Source of the DNA: Solirubrobacter taibaiensis
GTDB lineage: Bacteria > Actinomycetota > Thermoleophilia > Solirubrobacterales > Solirubrobacteraceae
DNA length: 64,000 nt
Reading direction: 5' to 3'
NCBI GenBank assembly: GCA_027587225.1
Contig: JAPDDQ010000001.1
Location: forward strand, 186,001-250,000
Shown here: positions 24,407-33,172 of the stretch, piece by piece
Numbering within the stretch: position 1 is the stretch's first letter
How the letters are laid out: every line of letters begins with the position of its first letter
The notes under the pieces: generated by a model
The model's database searches: none
Seen by the model: the letters and a program-made list of their open reading frames with translations, nothing else
What the model was told of the DNA's origin: nothing
Position numbers and translations under genes: made by a program

Positions 24407-26094
24407 GCGCCCCGACCTCGCGGCGCTGGGCGACGCTGGCGGTGGTTTGCCTGAGCCTGCTCGTGATCGCGCTCGACGCCACGATCGTCAACACGGCGCT
24501 CCCGGTGCTGGCGCGCGACCTCGACGCCCAGCTCAGTGAGTTGCAGTGGGTGGTCGACGCCTACACGCTCGCGTTCGCCGGTCTGCTGCTGCCCGCCGGC
24601 GCGCTCGGCGACCGCTACGGTCACCGGCGCGCGCTGGCCTGCGGGCTCGGCGTGTTCGCCGTTGCGTCGGCACTCGCCGGACTTGCGTCGTCCACGGGCG
24701 AGCTGATGGCGGCGCGCGCGCTCATGGGCGCCGGCGCCGCGCTCGTCATGCCCGCCACGCTCGGGATCCTGCTGGTGACGTTCCCGCCCGGAGCTGATCG
24801 CGCGAAGGCGCTCGCCGCCTGGAGCGCGGTCAGCGGTGCAGGCGTCGCGCTGGGCCCGGCGGCAGCGGGCTACCTGCTCGAGCACTTTGCTTGGAACGCC
24901 GTGTTCCTGGTCAACCTCCCGATCGTCGTCAGCGCGCTGGTCGCGGGCCGGCGTGTGATCGCCGCGACGCCGTGCCCGGAGCCGCGGCGGCTCGATGTCC
25001 GGGGCGCGCTGCTCGGGGTAGCCCTGCTGACGCTCTTCACCTGGACTCTGATCGAGGCGCCCAACCACGGCTGGACGTCGGCGCCGACGCTCAGCGGCCT
25101 CGTCGCGGCGCTCGCGTGCCTGGCCACCTTAGTGCGCTGGGAGACGACCTGCCCGCACGCGCTGATCGACATCAGCGTGCTCCGCGACCGCCGCTTCAGT
25201 GCGGCGGCCGGAGCGATCTCGCTGATCTTCCTGGCGCTCTTCGGCTTGCTGTTCGTGCTGACGCAGCTGCTGCAGTTCGTGCTCGGCTACTCAGCGCTGC
25301 AGGCCGGCCTGGCCGCGTTGCCGTTCGCGGGCGTGCTGGCCGCCGCGTCCCCGGTGGGTGCGCTGCTGGCGCGGCGCCACGGCGCACGCCTGGTCGTGGC
25401 GGCCGGCCTGCTCTCGATGGCCGCCGGCCTCACGCTCTTCTCAACGCTCGATGCCAGCTCCGGCTACGGCTTCTATCTGCTCGCGACGCTGCCCGTCGGG
25501 GTCGGGATGGGACTGGCGATGGAGCCGGCGACGGAGTCGGTGGCGAGCGCGCTGTCGCCGGCCCAGGCTGCGATGGGGGCAGCAATGAACAACGCCACGC
25601 GCGAGGTCGGCGGCGTGCTGGGCGTGGCGATCGTCGGCTCGCTCACCGCGTCGCTGTACACCCACGCCGTCCGTCCCGCGGTCGCGGGCTTGGACGCAAT
25701 GCAACGCACCGCGGCCGAGGGCTCCCTCGGCGGGGCGACCGACGTCGCGCACCGGCTCGGTTCGGCGGAGGGCCAGGAGTTGCTGACGGCTGCGCGCGAG
25801 GCATTCGCAACCGCAGCGGGCACCGCCGTGCTCGCCGCTGCGGCGGCGGCGCTGATCGGCACGCTGGTCGCCTGGCGTTGGCTGCCGGCCGCGTCAAACT
25901 GCGTGAGCAAGCACGACCAGGTCGCGAACGGTCATGAGCGCGAGCGCGCGGCGCGCCGGCACACAGCCGGCCAGATCGCGCGGATCGACGCTCGGCAGCA
26001 CGGTCGCGATCTGTGCGAGACCGCGCATGGTCACGAACCCCGCCCGGTCCTCGAACTCGGTGCCGGTGAGCGGACCCTGCAACCGAGTCCATAG
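24403..26094 (+). CDS. MFS exporter, DHA2 (14-TM, EmrB/QacA) type
   Basis: A 563-aa drug/lipid exporter of the major facilitator superfamily. Family marks are LDATIVNTALPVLARDL in TM1, GDRYGHRRAL (motif A) and GAGVALGPAAAGYLLE (motif C, antiporters); about fourteen hydrophobic segments run to residue 495. The last 65 or so residues after LVAWRWLPAASN are charged and do not look like membrane protein. They are read from DNA that also encodes the ACP-like gene on the other strand. The start ATG 24403 overlaps the transferase stop (ATGA). As the last gene of the operon it probably exports the lipid product or gives self-protection. Confidence 0.92.
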   Translation: MSAPTSRRWATLAVVCLSLLVIALDATIVNTALPVLARDLDAQLSELQWVVDAYTLAFAGLLLPAGALGDRYGHRRALACGLGVFAVASALAGLASSTGELMAARALMGAGAALVMPATLGILLVTFPPGADRAKALAAWSAVSGAGVALGPAAAGYLLEHFAWNAVFLVNLPIVVSALVAGRRVIAATPCPEPRRLDVRGALLGVALLTLFTWTLIEAPNHGWTSAPTLSGLVAALACLATLVRWETTCPHALIDISVLRDRRFSAAAGAISLIFLALFGLLFVLTQLLQFVLGYSALQAGLAALPFAGVLAAASPVGALLARRHGARLVVAAGLLSMAAGLTLFSTLDASSGYGFYLLATLPVGVGMGLAMEPATESVASALSPAQAAMGAAMNNATREVGGVLGVAIVGSLTASLYTHAVRPAVAGLDAMQRTAAEGSLGGATDVAHRLGSAEGQELLTAAREAFATAAGTAVLAAAAAALIGTLVAWRWLPAASNCVSKHDQVANGHERERAARRHTAGQIARIDARQHGRDLCETAHGHEPRPVLELGAGERTLQPSP

Positions 26095-26280
26095 CTCGGC
26101 CAGGTTGAGGTTCGCGACCTCCGTTAGGAGTTGAGAGAGTTCGTCACGGTCGGCGCCATAGTCGTCGACCAGTGACGCGCCGGCGACGACCTCGTCGTCG
26201 GTCAGGCCCAGTACCGCGGCCACGGACGCGTGGACGCGCTGCTCAAGCGCGACGGTGGTGCCCTGAGGCGAGATCTGCAT
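25894..26280 (-). CDS. Acyl-carrier-protein-like protein lacking the attachment serine
   Basis: A 128-aa protein from ATG 26280. The first half follows an ACP closely: VHASVAAVLGLTDDEVVAGA then SLVDDYGADRDELSQLL. In ordinary ACPs the last part reads GADS; here Arg replaces the serine that carries phosphopantetheine. After an insertion of about 40 residues the C-terminus closes with an ACP-like final helix (ALALMTVRDLVVLAHA). It therefore cannot be a normal acyl carrier; a regulatory or structural decoy role is possible. There is no clear Shine-Dalgarno sequence, so translation may be leaderless. Its last 201 bases overlap the 3' end of the exporter gene on the other strand. It is divergent from the sigma factor. 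Confidence 0.72.
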   Translation of the reverse strand: MQISPQGTTVALEQRVHASVAAVLGLTDDEVVAGASLVDDYGADRDELSQLLTEVANLNLAELWTRLQGPLTGTEFEDRAGFVTMRGLAQIATVLPSVDPRDLAGCVPARRALALMTVRDLVVLAHAV

Positions 26281-26422
26281 GGTTCGGAGGAGCAGTGCCG
26301 GGGGCGAGTTGATACCCCGAGCGCCGCACTGAAATGGTCGCGACATGGCGCGTAAATCGCCGTGAAAGCGCGGACATCGAGGCGAAACCGTCGTGAAATC
26401 GGCGGGGATCAAATTGCCTCCC

Positions 26423-26572
26423 ATGAGTCTCGAACCAACCCCAACCAACGAGGACCGCAGGGCTACGACCAAGCCTGCCTCCCGTACCAGTCGCCGCGAG
26501 CACCGGTTCGTCTTCCCGCGCGTGAGCGAAACCGGCGTGCGTCCCGCCCAGAACTCCGACCCCGCCTGGTGA
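26423..26572 (+). CDS. Possible 49-aa leader ORF coupled to the sigma factor
   Basis: ATG 26423 to TGA 26570-26572 encodes 49 residues, rich in Thr, Arg and Pro (opening MSLEPTPTNEDRRATTKP). Its stop overlaps a GTG at 26569 that is in frame with the sigma factor (GTGA), and ends five bases before the sigma ATG. It has no visible ribosome binding site. It may be a leader peptide, an anti-sigma-like small protein or chance. No family recognised. Confidence 0.35.
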   Translation: MSLEPTPTNEDRRATTKPASRTSRREHRFVFPRVSETGVRPAQNSDPAW

Positions 26573-26577
26573 CTGCC

Positions 26578-27132
26578 ATGATCAAGCTCAACGTCTCCGC
26601 CTTGGTCCATGCCGCCCGCACCGGCGACGAGCGCGCTTGGACGCATCTGGTCGAACAGGTCACGCCCGTGCTGCGCCGGGCCGCGGCGGGCTTCCGGCTG
26701 CGTCCCGAGGACCTCGATGACGTGGTCCAGCAGACCTGGCTGCAGGCCTGCACGCAACTGCACGCGCTGCGCGACCCCGACGCGGTCGTCGGCTGGCTCG
26801 TCGTGACCGTGCGCCGTGAGGCGCTGCGTTCGCTGCAGCGTGGCGTCGACGAGGTGCTCACGGACGAGCCGCCGGAGCCGCGGAACCGCGTCGCGATGAG
26901 CGTCGAGGACACCGTGCTCGACAAGGAGCGGCTGATGCTGCTGCAAGCCGCGGTGACGCGTCTGCCGGACCGCCAGCGCGTGCTGCTTGAGCAGATGATC
27001 TCATCTCCCGGGATTCGCTATGGCGAGCTTGCCATCACGCTCGACATGCCGATCGGCTCGATCGGGCCAACGCGCGAACGCGCGCTCGCCCGGCTGCGCG
27101 ACGAGCCGCTGCTGGCCGAAATGGTGGCCTGA
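26578..27132 (+). CDS. ECF-type RNA polymerase sigma factor
   Basis: A 184-aa extracytoplasmic-function sigma factor. Region 2 reads RLRPEDLDDVVQQTWLQACT with VVGWLVVTVRREALRSL. Region 4 reads RLPDRQRVLLEQMI followed by the helix-turn-helix YGELAITLDMPIGSIGPTRE and RALARLRD. ATG 26578 is chosen; GTG 26569, overlapping the small upstream ORF, is an alternative that adds three residues. No anti-sigma gene follows. It lies next to the lipid cluster and divergent from the serine-less ACP-like gene, so it may control either. That is inference from position. Confidence 0.9.
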   Translation: MIKLNVSALVHAARTGDERAWTHLVEQVTPVLRRAAAGFRLRPEDLDDVVQQTWLQACTQLHALRDPDAVVGWLVVTVRREALRSLQRGVDEVLTDEPPEPRNRVAMSVEDTVLDKERLMLLQAAVTRLPDRQRVLLEQMISSPGIRYGELAITLDMPIGSIGPTRERALARLRDEPLLAEMVA

Positions 27133-28240
27133 GCGGCCTACTCCACCCCTTTCAGCACGATGTCTTACACCACTGGGTCGGCATCCTCACGCAGCCGGAC
27201 ATCGAGGTGCCCGTTGCGCTCGATCGTCTCGCGATGCCGACCCGGCTGAAAGGCGGAGAACCACTCGTAGGTCCATTGCCGGCTGAGCGGCGCAAGCATG
27301 GCTTGCGCTCCGTCGCGCGACGGTCACGCACGCCAACACTTGCCGAGTGCGTAACCGAACCGAAGGAAAAGCGTGCGACCAGGGAGACATTTCCCCATGC
27401 GTGTGACGTGAAGAGGCGGAGGCTACTTGCAGTTGGCATCGCGCTGACGACCTTCGCCGGCGCTCCAGTTGTTGTCGCCGGCACGAGTGGAGCGGCGTGC
27501 GTGGAATCGTCGACCAAGGGCCGCCTTGACGCTCCACCAAGACCACTCCGACCGATAAGGATCGCGACGATCGCGACGCTGGCGAGCGGGCCCTTGCACC
27601 TTGGCGGCATCGGCCGACATCCGCGATCGGTTCTACGGCCACCAAGTGCTGCCGTTCCCGCCTGGACGGGACGGGTGCGTTCCTCAGCCGCTCCGGACCT
27701 GTTCCCGAGTGCCCCTGACCGATGACCGACGGGCACGGCGACGAGCGCCGCTCCCTCGGCTCCCATATCTCGGGGCACGAGATCGGACCGCGTACCGCGC
27801 GACGCCCAGAGCTTCGAGTGCTGGCATCGGCTCACGAGCACGCGACCCACACGTTCGCCGGCGACGACCACGGCACCGGCATCGGGCAGACCTGGGGACC
27901 GGCCGCGATGGCATGAGCCCGCCCGTGACCGGCTGTGGGCGTTCTGTTACCGGGACGGAGGAAGGTCTCAATCGTGTCGTCGCCACCCACCGTCCAGGAA
28001 GCCTCCTTTGCACCTCCATACGAATCCGCCGGAGCGGCGATGCGCCGGCCGAGCGTGAACCGCCCGCAGGGCTGGAGCCCGCGGCGTGACCTCCGACCCC
28101 CGGTCGACGACGAGCACGCGGATCCGGTCGGTGCTTCGCCGCACCGCCTCGCCGTCCACCGACGCCAGCGGGACCTCGTGATCGCGAGCCTCCTGACCAA
28201 GCCCCAACCCGACAACGGACGCCAACACCCCTGAACGTCG
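27133..28240. other. Gene-poor stretch of about 1.1 kb
   Basis: I find no convincing complete gene. Overlapping openings on both strands have no recognisable motif and are probably chance in GC-rich DNA. Two pieces look more gene-like: a minus-strand 44-aa reading (27165-27299, containing TYEWFSAFQPGRHRETIERN) and a plus-strand reading with a signal-peptide-like start at 27408. The stretch could be decayed gene remnants. Confidence 0.5.
27408..27725 (+). CDS. Doubtful secreted protein (105 aa) with signal-peptide-like start
   Basis: From GTG 27408 the reading begins KRRRLLAVGIALTTFAG and continues hydrophobic up to a cysteine after GTSGAA, which is the shape of a secretion or lipoprotein signal. 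The remaining residues are Pro/Arg rich with no domain. GGGAG lies upstream, but spacing is poor. It may be a small secreted protein, or only the 5' end of a gene since destroyed. Confidence 0.25.
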   Translation: MKRRRLLAVGIALTTFAGAPVVVAGTSGAACVESSTKGRLDAPPRPLRPIRIATIATLASGPLHLGGIGRHPRSVLRPPSAAVPAWTGRVRSSAAPDLFPSAPDR

Positions 28241-30124
28241 ATGCTTGCCTGCGCCCCAGCCCTCCCCGCCGCCACCGAGCGCACAAACCCGTGCCGCATC
28301 GACCTCTGCGGATCGCTGATCGTGGAGATCGGCGGACGCCGCGTCGACGCGCTCCTCCCTGGCCGCAAGGGAAAACAGCTGTTCGCCTGCCTCGTGATCG
28401 GCCGCAGCCGGCCTATCAGCCGAGATGAGCTGATCGATGTGATCTGGCCCACCGATCCGCCGACCGATCCTGAGGGCACGCTCTCGACGCTGTTGACGCG
28501 GCTCCGCAGCGTCGTCGGACACGATCTCGTCCAGGGGCGACGTGAACTCGTCGTCGACCTGGGGGGCGACGCCCGGGTCGACTGGGAGATCGCGCACGCC
28601 AGTGTCCCCGCCGCGGAGCGACAGCTCGCCGGCGGAGACAGCCGTGGCGCGTTGGCCTCGACCCGCACCGGACTCGACATCGCGCGCCGCCCCTTGCTTC
28701 CCGGCATCTCCACGCCGTGGGTAGAGGAACGCCGACGCGAGCTAATGGAGATCGTCGTCGCGCTGCTTGAGACCAGCGGCCGCGCGGCGCTCGTTCTGGG
28801 CAACGAGCACCTGCCACAGGCCGAACGCAGCGCCCGCGAGTTGATCGAGCGCGAGCCGTACCGGGAGAGCGGATACGCACTCCTCATGGAGTCCCACGCC
28901 GCACGCGGGAATGTTGCCGAGGCGTTGCGGGTTTACGACGACCTCCGGCGCTTGTTGCGTGAGCAACTCGGCCTGACGCCCGCGCCGGCGATCACGGCCC
29001 TGGCCGAGCGGCTGCTCGACTGCCACGAGCACGCCCCCGCCAGTGCTCCAACGGCAGTCGGTCATTTGCCGCTTCCCAGCGTGCTGACCGCCGCCGCTGC
29101 GCGTCCGTTCATCGGACGCTGCGTGGAGCTGGAGCGGCTCAAGCGCACGATCAAGAGCGCTTCGTCGTGCCGGGTCGTGACGATCAGCGGTGAGATCGGC
29201 ATCGGCAAGTCGCGGCTCGCCGCCGAAGTCGCGGCCGACGCTCACGCCACGGGCTGCGCGGTGCTGCATGGGCGCGCGCAGAGCGACGAGGTCCTGTCTC
29301 TAGGACCGTTCGTCGAAGCCTTGCGCGGCTATCTGATGCATAGCGCGGCCGTGGCCGACGAGTTGCTACCACTTCTGCAACCCGAGCTCACCGAGTTGGC
29401 CCGCGTGGTTCCGGCGCTCCGGCCTGCGGTCGGCACTCCAGACGGCAGCGGCGAGCTGCACCTGCAGCGATTCGCGGACGCGGCCACCGCGGTGCTCGTC
29501 ACCGCGGCGAGGCATCGGCCGCTGCTGCTCGTGTTCGACGACTTGCACCTCGCAGACCGTGAGACCGTCATGCTGCTCCGTCATCTGATCCGCGCGGCGG
29601 TCGACGCGCCGGTGGTCGTGCTGGCCACGGTGCGTGACGACCAGCCGGAGAGCCGGGAGCTCGGCCGTCTACTGCGGGATCTGCACCGCGAACGCTCACT
29701 CGAACGCGTGCCCCTGTGTTCCCTGAACGACAGCGAGGTCGCTGAGCTGCTGGCCGCGCACGGGCATGACGCCAACGGCTCGGACCTCCGCGGCCTGTGC
29801 ATCCGCGCGGGCGGAAATCCTTTCTACATCGAGGAGCTGCTGATGGGCCGGACGACTGGAGAGCCGATGCCCCCGCCGTTGCGCGCGGCACTCGACTCAC
29901 GCCTCGAGCTCCTGCCCGATAGCGTGCGCGAGGTGCTCGAGGCCGGCGCCATGATCGGGCACGCGTTCGACGTGCCCGCGGTCGCGCACCGGACCGGCGC
30001 GCCGACCGCGGACGTCGCGGTCTCGGTGGCGCAAGCGGTGCGTGCCGGCTTGCTCGTCAGCGATGCACACGACCACTTCGCCTTCCGGCACGGGCTGATC
30101 CGGTACGCGCTGGCCGGCGGCTGA
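28241..30124 (+). CDS. SARP-type (BTAD) transcriptional regulator with AAA ATPase, probably truncated
   Basis: A 627-aa regulator. An N-terminal winged-helix DNA-binding region (RIDLCGSLIVEIGGRRVDAL to about 110) is followed by a BTAD helical domain (about 120-260, ending LREQLGLTPAPAITALAERL). Then an NTPase follows with Walker A SGEIGIGKSRLAAEVA (about 315) and Walker B LLLVFDDLHLAD (about 430). Relatives usually run to 900-1100 residues with a TPR half. This one stops at FAFRHGLIRYALAGG, exactly where the post-ATPase region should begin, so it looks truncated. Such proteins activate secondary-metabolite operons. It may or may not still work. The 500 bases downstream are debris. Confidence 0.8.
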   Translation: MLACAPALPAATERTNPCRIDLCGSLIVEIGGRRVDALLPGRKGKQLFACLVIGRSRPISRDELIDVIWPTDPPTDPEGTLSTLLTRLRSVVGHDLVQGRRELVVDLGGDARVDWEIAHASVPAAERQLAGGDSRGALASTRTGLDIARRPLLPGISTPWVEERRRELMEIVVALLETSGRAALVLGNEHLPQAERSARELIEREPYRESGYALLMESHAARGNVAEALRVYDDLRRLLREQLGLTPAPAITALAERLLDCHEHAPASAPTAVGHLPLPSVLTAAAARPFIGRCVELERLKRTIKSASSCRVVTISGEIGIGKSRLAAEVAADAHATGCAVLHGRAQSDEVLSLGPFVEALRGYLMHSAAVADELLPLLQPELTELARVVPALRPAVGTPDGSGELHLQRFADAATAVLVTAARHRPLLLVFDDLHLADRETVMLLRHLIRAAVDAPVVVLATVRDDQPESRELGRLLRDLHRERSLERVPLCSLNDSEVAELLAAHGHDANGSDLRGLCIRAGGNPFYIEELLMGRTTGEPMPPPLRAALDSRLELLPDSVREVLEAGAMIGHAFDVPAVAHRTGAPTADVAVSVAQAVRAGLLVSDAHDHFAFRHGLIRYALAGG

Positions 30125-30624
30125 TCCGTGGCGTGCCGGATTCGTGGCGCAAGCCGGGCCAGGCGAGCCACAGGTCGCTCGACGAGCGCGTGCGTGAAGC
30201 GGTGCAGTGCTTCGTTGAGTGCGACCCGAACCCGCTCTACCGTACCGGAGCCTGTTCGCCTCGGACCGCCGGGCGCGAGCGCTGATCGCGTCCACGTCGC
30301 GTCTGATCTCGACGCGGCGATCGCGTACACCGCGTCGCCATCCCGCTTCACGCGCCCCGTGCCGAGGCCGTACGGTCGCACGCAGAGGGCCACGGCGGCG
30401 GCGCTGGTCGCTTGGGCTGGAGGCCGCGCTGGCCACCGCGCCAGGGCTGGGACGGCCGCTGTTGGTCGTTCCGCTCGGGGATACGCACGAGCCCCAGTCT
30501 CCCTCGTCTGGCGCTCGAAGGGCGCGAGTTGCACGTCGCAAGATCGACGATCTCGAGGCTGACGAGCTCATCGAGCGGCTCCCAGCACTGCTGGAACGGT
30601 GCAACTCGTTCTGCCCTTAGCCGT
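30125..30624. other. Gene debris between the truncated regulator and the phosphoesterase
   Basis: No intact gene. Short gene-like pieces are visible in different plus frames, for example GLEAALATAPGLGRPLLVVP (about 30417-30476) and IDDLEADELIERLPALLERC ending at the stop near 30620. They suggest a small gene broken by indels, but I cannot name the family. Confidence 0.4.
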
Positions 30625-32052
30625 TCAGCGATGCGCAGGCTTGATGAGGATCTTCGCGGGCACGGGCCGGCGCCCGTGCTCGTCCCAGCGGAGCACGGCG
30701 CCGATGTAGCCGTCGGTGCGGGCATCGAAGCACGCATAGGTGAGTTGCGTTCGACCGAGCAGGTCTGGCCGGTCGCGCGGCCATAGGGCGGTCCAGGTGC
30801 CGGTGTTGATGTAGAGCCGTGAGCCCTCGTCGTTGAGGCGTTCTACCGCGACTTCGTGTGTGTGGCCCATACAGACGTAGGCGGGGCCGCGGTCAGGGAC
30901 TACCCGAGCGACAACGGTGCGCGCCGCTTCGAGCTGGCGGTTCCGCGGCGGGAAGCGCCGCCGACGCAGATCGTTGATCGCGCCGATCACGTACGGCAGG
31001 GCCCCGCCAAACAGGATGGTGACGAGGAACGCGACCGCGGCGCGGCCGGCGTGCCCAATGTCGAGCTGGGCGATCGTCGCGTCCCGAAGCGGCGGGGGGA
31101 CGAGAAGCAGCGCGAGGACGATGGGCGGCAGGGTGAGCGTGAGCGCGATCAGCGCCACGGCGGTGTTCATGCGGCGCATGGCGATCGCGCGGAAAACGAA
31201 GCGCCAGCCTCCGCCGTACGCGCGCCACGTGCGGAACGGGACTTGACGAACGAGCCGCAGTAGCGCGTCCTGCGCGGGTTTGACGTTGTCGATGAACGGG
31301 TCGAGCGCCTCCACCCGATTGATCATGTATCGACAGAGGAAGCTCCCCAGTGGCAGCCGCATTTGGGTGTTATCGGGTGCGAGCGTGATGCTGCCCTGCA
31401 CGCGGTTCATCGGGTCGTACTGATGTCCGTGCTCGATCTGCACATTCTCGAACCGGACGTCCTCGTCCTCGAACCACGGACCGCCTTCCGGTTGCCGTAC
31501 CTCGAGTCGTATGGCTTGGCGCACGAGCGGCCAGTGCAGCTCCACGTCGTGGTTGCCGGCGAGGATGACGACCTCGCCGCCGCGCTCGATCCAGCGCGAG
31601 AGCGCGGCGAAGAACCCAGGGTGGCCGTCGATGATATGCAGGAGTTTCCACAGCGACTTGTAGTCCTCGCTTCCCAGCCCGTAGCGCCGCTCCGAACGCG
31701 ATACAGAGAGCTTCAGCCGTGCGGGACTACTGGCCTGCTCGGGATATCCGAGCCGGCGCAACGCCTGCGACCACCGTTCGCAGTCGGCCTCCTCCACCGG
31801 GACCGCTGTCACGCGGACGAAGTCGAAGATGTCGCCGTTCAGGATCAGCACGGTGTCGGTCGCGCCGTAGTGCTCGAGCCAATCCGCGAACGCGTCATCA
31901 GCATGGAAGTTCTCGGTCGCGTCGTAGGTGCCGGTCCGCTGGTCGCTTCCCGCGCCTAGGTGGAAGTCGCTCGCGACGAGGAGCCGGCGCGGCCGTTGCT
32001 CACGCACGCGGCGCAAGGCCTCGCGGTCCGGCTCGAACTGGGGCGGGAGCAT
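30625..32052 (-). CDS. Membrane-anchored calcineurin-like metallophosphoesterase
   Basis: A 475-aa protein with the complete two-metal phosphoesterase motif set: LLVASDFHLG, LILNGDIFDF, VILAGNHDVELH, IEHGHQYDP and YVCMGHTHEVAVE. The order and spacing recall UDP-diacylglucosamine hydrolase-like and related enzymes. Two hydrophobic segments (about residues 295-320 and 340-365) interrupt the C-terminal part, between the fourth and fifth motifs, so the enzyme is probably membrane-bound with the last metal ligand beyond the membrane segments. ATG 32052 has AGGA directly upstream. The substrate cannot be deduced. It stands alone, divergent from the next operon across 214 bases in which I see no clear signal. 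Confidence 0.88.
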   Translation of the reverse strand: MLPPQFEPDREALRRVREQRPRRLLVASDFHLGAGSDQRTGTYDATENFHADDAFADWLEHYGATDTVLILNGDIFDFVRVTAVPVEEADCERWSQALRRLGYPEQASSPARLKLSVSRSERRYGLGSEDYKSLWKLLHIIDGHPGFFAALSRWIERGGEVVILAGNHDVELHWPLVRQAIRLEVRQPEGGPWFEDEDVRFENVQIEHGHQYDPMNRVQGSITLAPDNTQMRLPLGSFLCRYMINRVEALDPFIDNVKPAQDALLRLVRQVPFRTWRAYGGGWRFVFRAIAMRRMNTAVALIALTLTLPPIVLALLLVPPPLRDATIAQLDIGHAGRAAVAFLVTILFGGALPYVIGAINDLRRRRFPPRNRQLEAARTVVARVVPDRGPAYVCMGHTHEVAVERLNDEGSRLYINTGTWTALWPRDRPDLLGRTQLTYACFDARTDGYIGAVLRWDEHGRRPVPAKILIKPAHR

Positions 32053-32266
32053 TCCTGTGACGCTCAGTACGTTCGCGGCTCGACGCGGCGACTGTACGCG
32101 ACGCCAGTTGACGGACGCGGAGAATCCTCATGCAACCCGGAGCACGGCGAATTGGGACGGCGCGTGATGTCACCGCACTGACCAGCATCGACGACGCGCT
32201 TTGCTTTGCTGGCGCGATCGAGGGTCGGTGTTCACGCGAGCACAATTTCGCCTTTAGGGTGCCGCC

Positions 32267-33172
32267 ATGCCTCGTCGGCTAGCCCGCGGCGCGCTTCCGA
32301 CGCTCGTCGTAGCGTTGGCCGCGCCTGCGGTCGCGGGCGGACAGGCCACATCAGCCCGGTGCCCGAACCCGAGTGGTAGCGCGCCGCGGTACAGCGGGCC
32401 GGTCAAAACGGCGGTATCCCTGCAGCCCGAAGGGTCTTCGACGAGCCAGGTGATCAACTTCGGCTCCGGGCGGAAGGCTGACTACCGCCAGTTCAACATC
32501 GCCGTCCAGTCGGGCACCGACGATCTCCCGCCCGTGATCGACGACCGGCTCGTGCTCGTAGCCGACCAGATGCTCCGGGTCGGCGACACCACGGACTCCG
32601 TCACGTTCCCGGAGCCGACCTTCAGCCAGATCAAACAGACCGGTAACCGCAAGCGCGTGCGCTTCACCGCCTGCTTGACCCCTCCGGCCGATCTCCCGGC
32701 AGGCCGCTACGTCGGCGTGATCACCCTCGAAGGCCCGCCGGGCATCGAGCCGACCACTGTCACGATCACCGCCAACGTCAAGGACGGCGTCGGCTTCCGG
32801 ATCGCGGTGGTCGTCGCCGGGCTGCTCGCGTTCCTCGTGCTGCTCTACAAGGGCGCGAACGACGAGCGGGGCCGACGGCTACGAGACCTCGAGGCAGCCA
32901 ACGTGACCCGAGAGCTCGACGGCGAGCCGAACCAGGCGTATGTCATCGCGGAGAGCTGGAGCCGCGCGGCCGCCGCGCGCCTGCGCGACCCCGGCTGGCT
33001 GGGTCCCAGTCTTGCGGCCATCGTCTCGACGTTCGGCGCCCTGGCCGCGGCGTACCTGAATAACCCGGCCTGGGGGGAGTCCGGGTTGGTGGCGAGCGCG
33101 ACGGCGTTGATCGGGACCGCGCTGGCGGCCGTCGGCGCGAAGGAGCTGTTCACGGCGAGCGGGAGCCGATGA
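32267..33172 (+). CDS. Secreted/membrane protein of unknown function
   Basis: A 301-aa protein. A signal-peptide-like start (RRLARGALPTLVVALAAPAV) is followed by an extracellular beta-rich region of about 150 residues containing RYVGVITLEGPPGIEPTTVT, which resembles Ig-like or sugar-binding sandwich folds in general but no named family. A transmembrane helix then follows (AVVVAGLLAFLVLLYKG, about 182-200), a charged cytoplasmic stretch, and two further hydrophobic helices near the end. ATG 32267 is the first gene of a tight operon: its stop overlaps the regulator start (ATGA). It might sense an outside signal for the SARP-type regulator, which is inference. Confidence 0.75.
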   Translation: MPRRLARGALPTLVVALAAPAVAGGQATSARCPNPSGSAPRYSGPVKTAVSLQPEGSSTSQVINFGSGRKADYRQFNIAVQSGTDDLPPVIDDRLVLVADQMLRVGDTTDSVTFPEPTFSQIKQTGNRKRVRFTACLTPPADLPAGRYVGVITLEGPPGIEPTTVTITANVKDGVGFRIAVVVAGLLAFLVLLYKGANDERGRRLRDLEAANVTRELDGEPNQAYVIAESWSRAAAARLRDPGWLGPSLAAIVSTFGALAAAYLNNPAWGESGLVASATALIGTALAAVGAKELFTASGSR

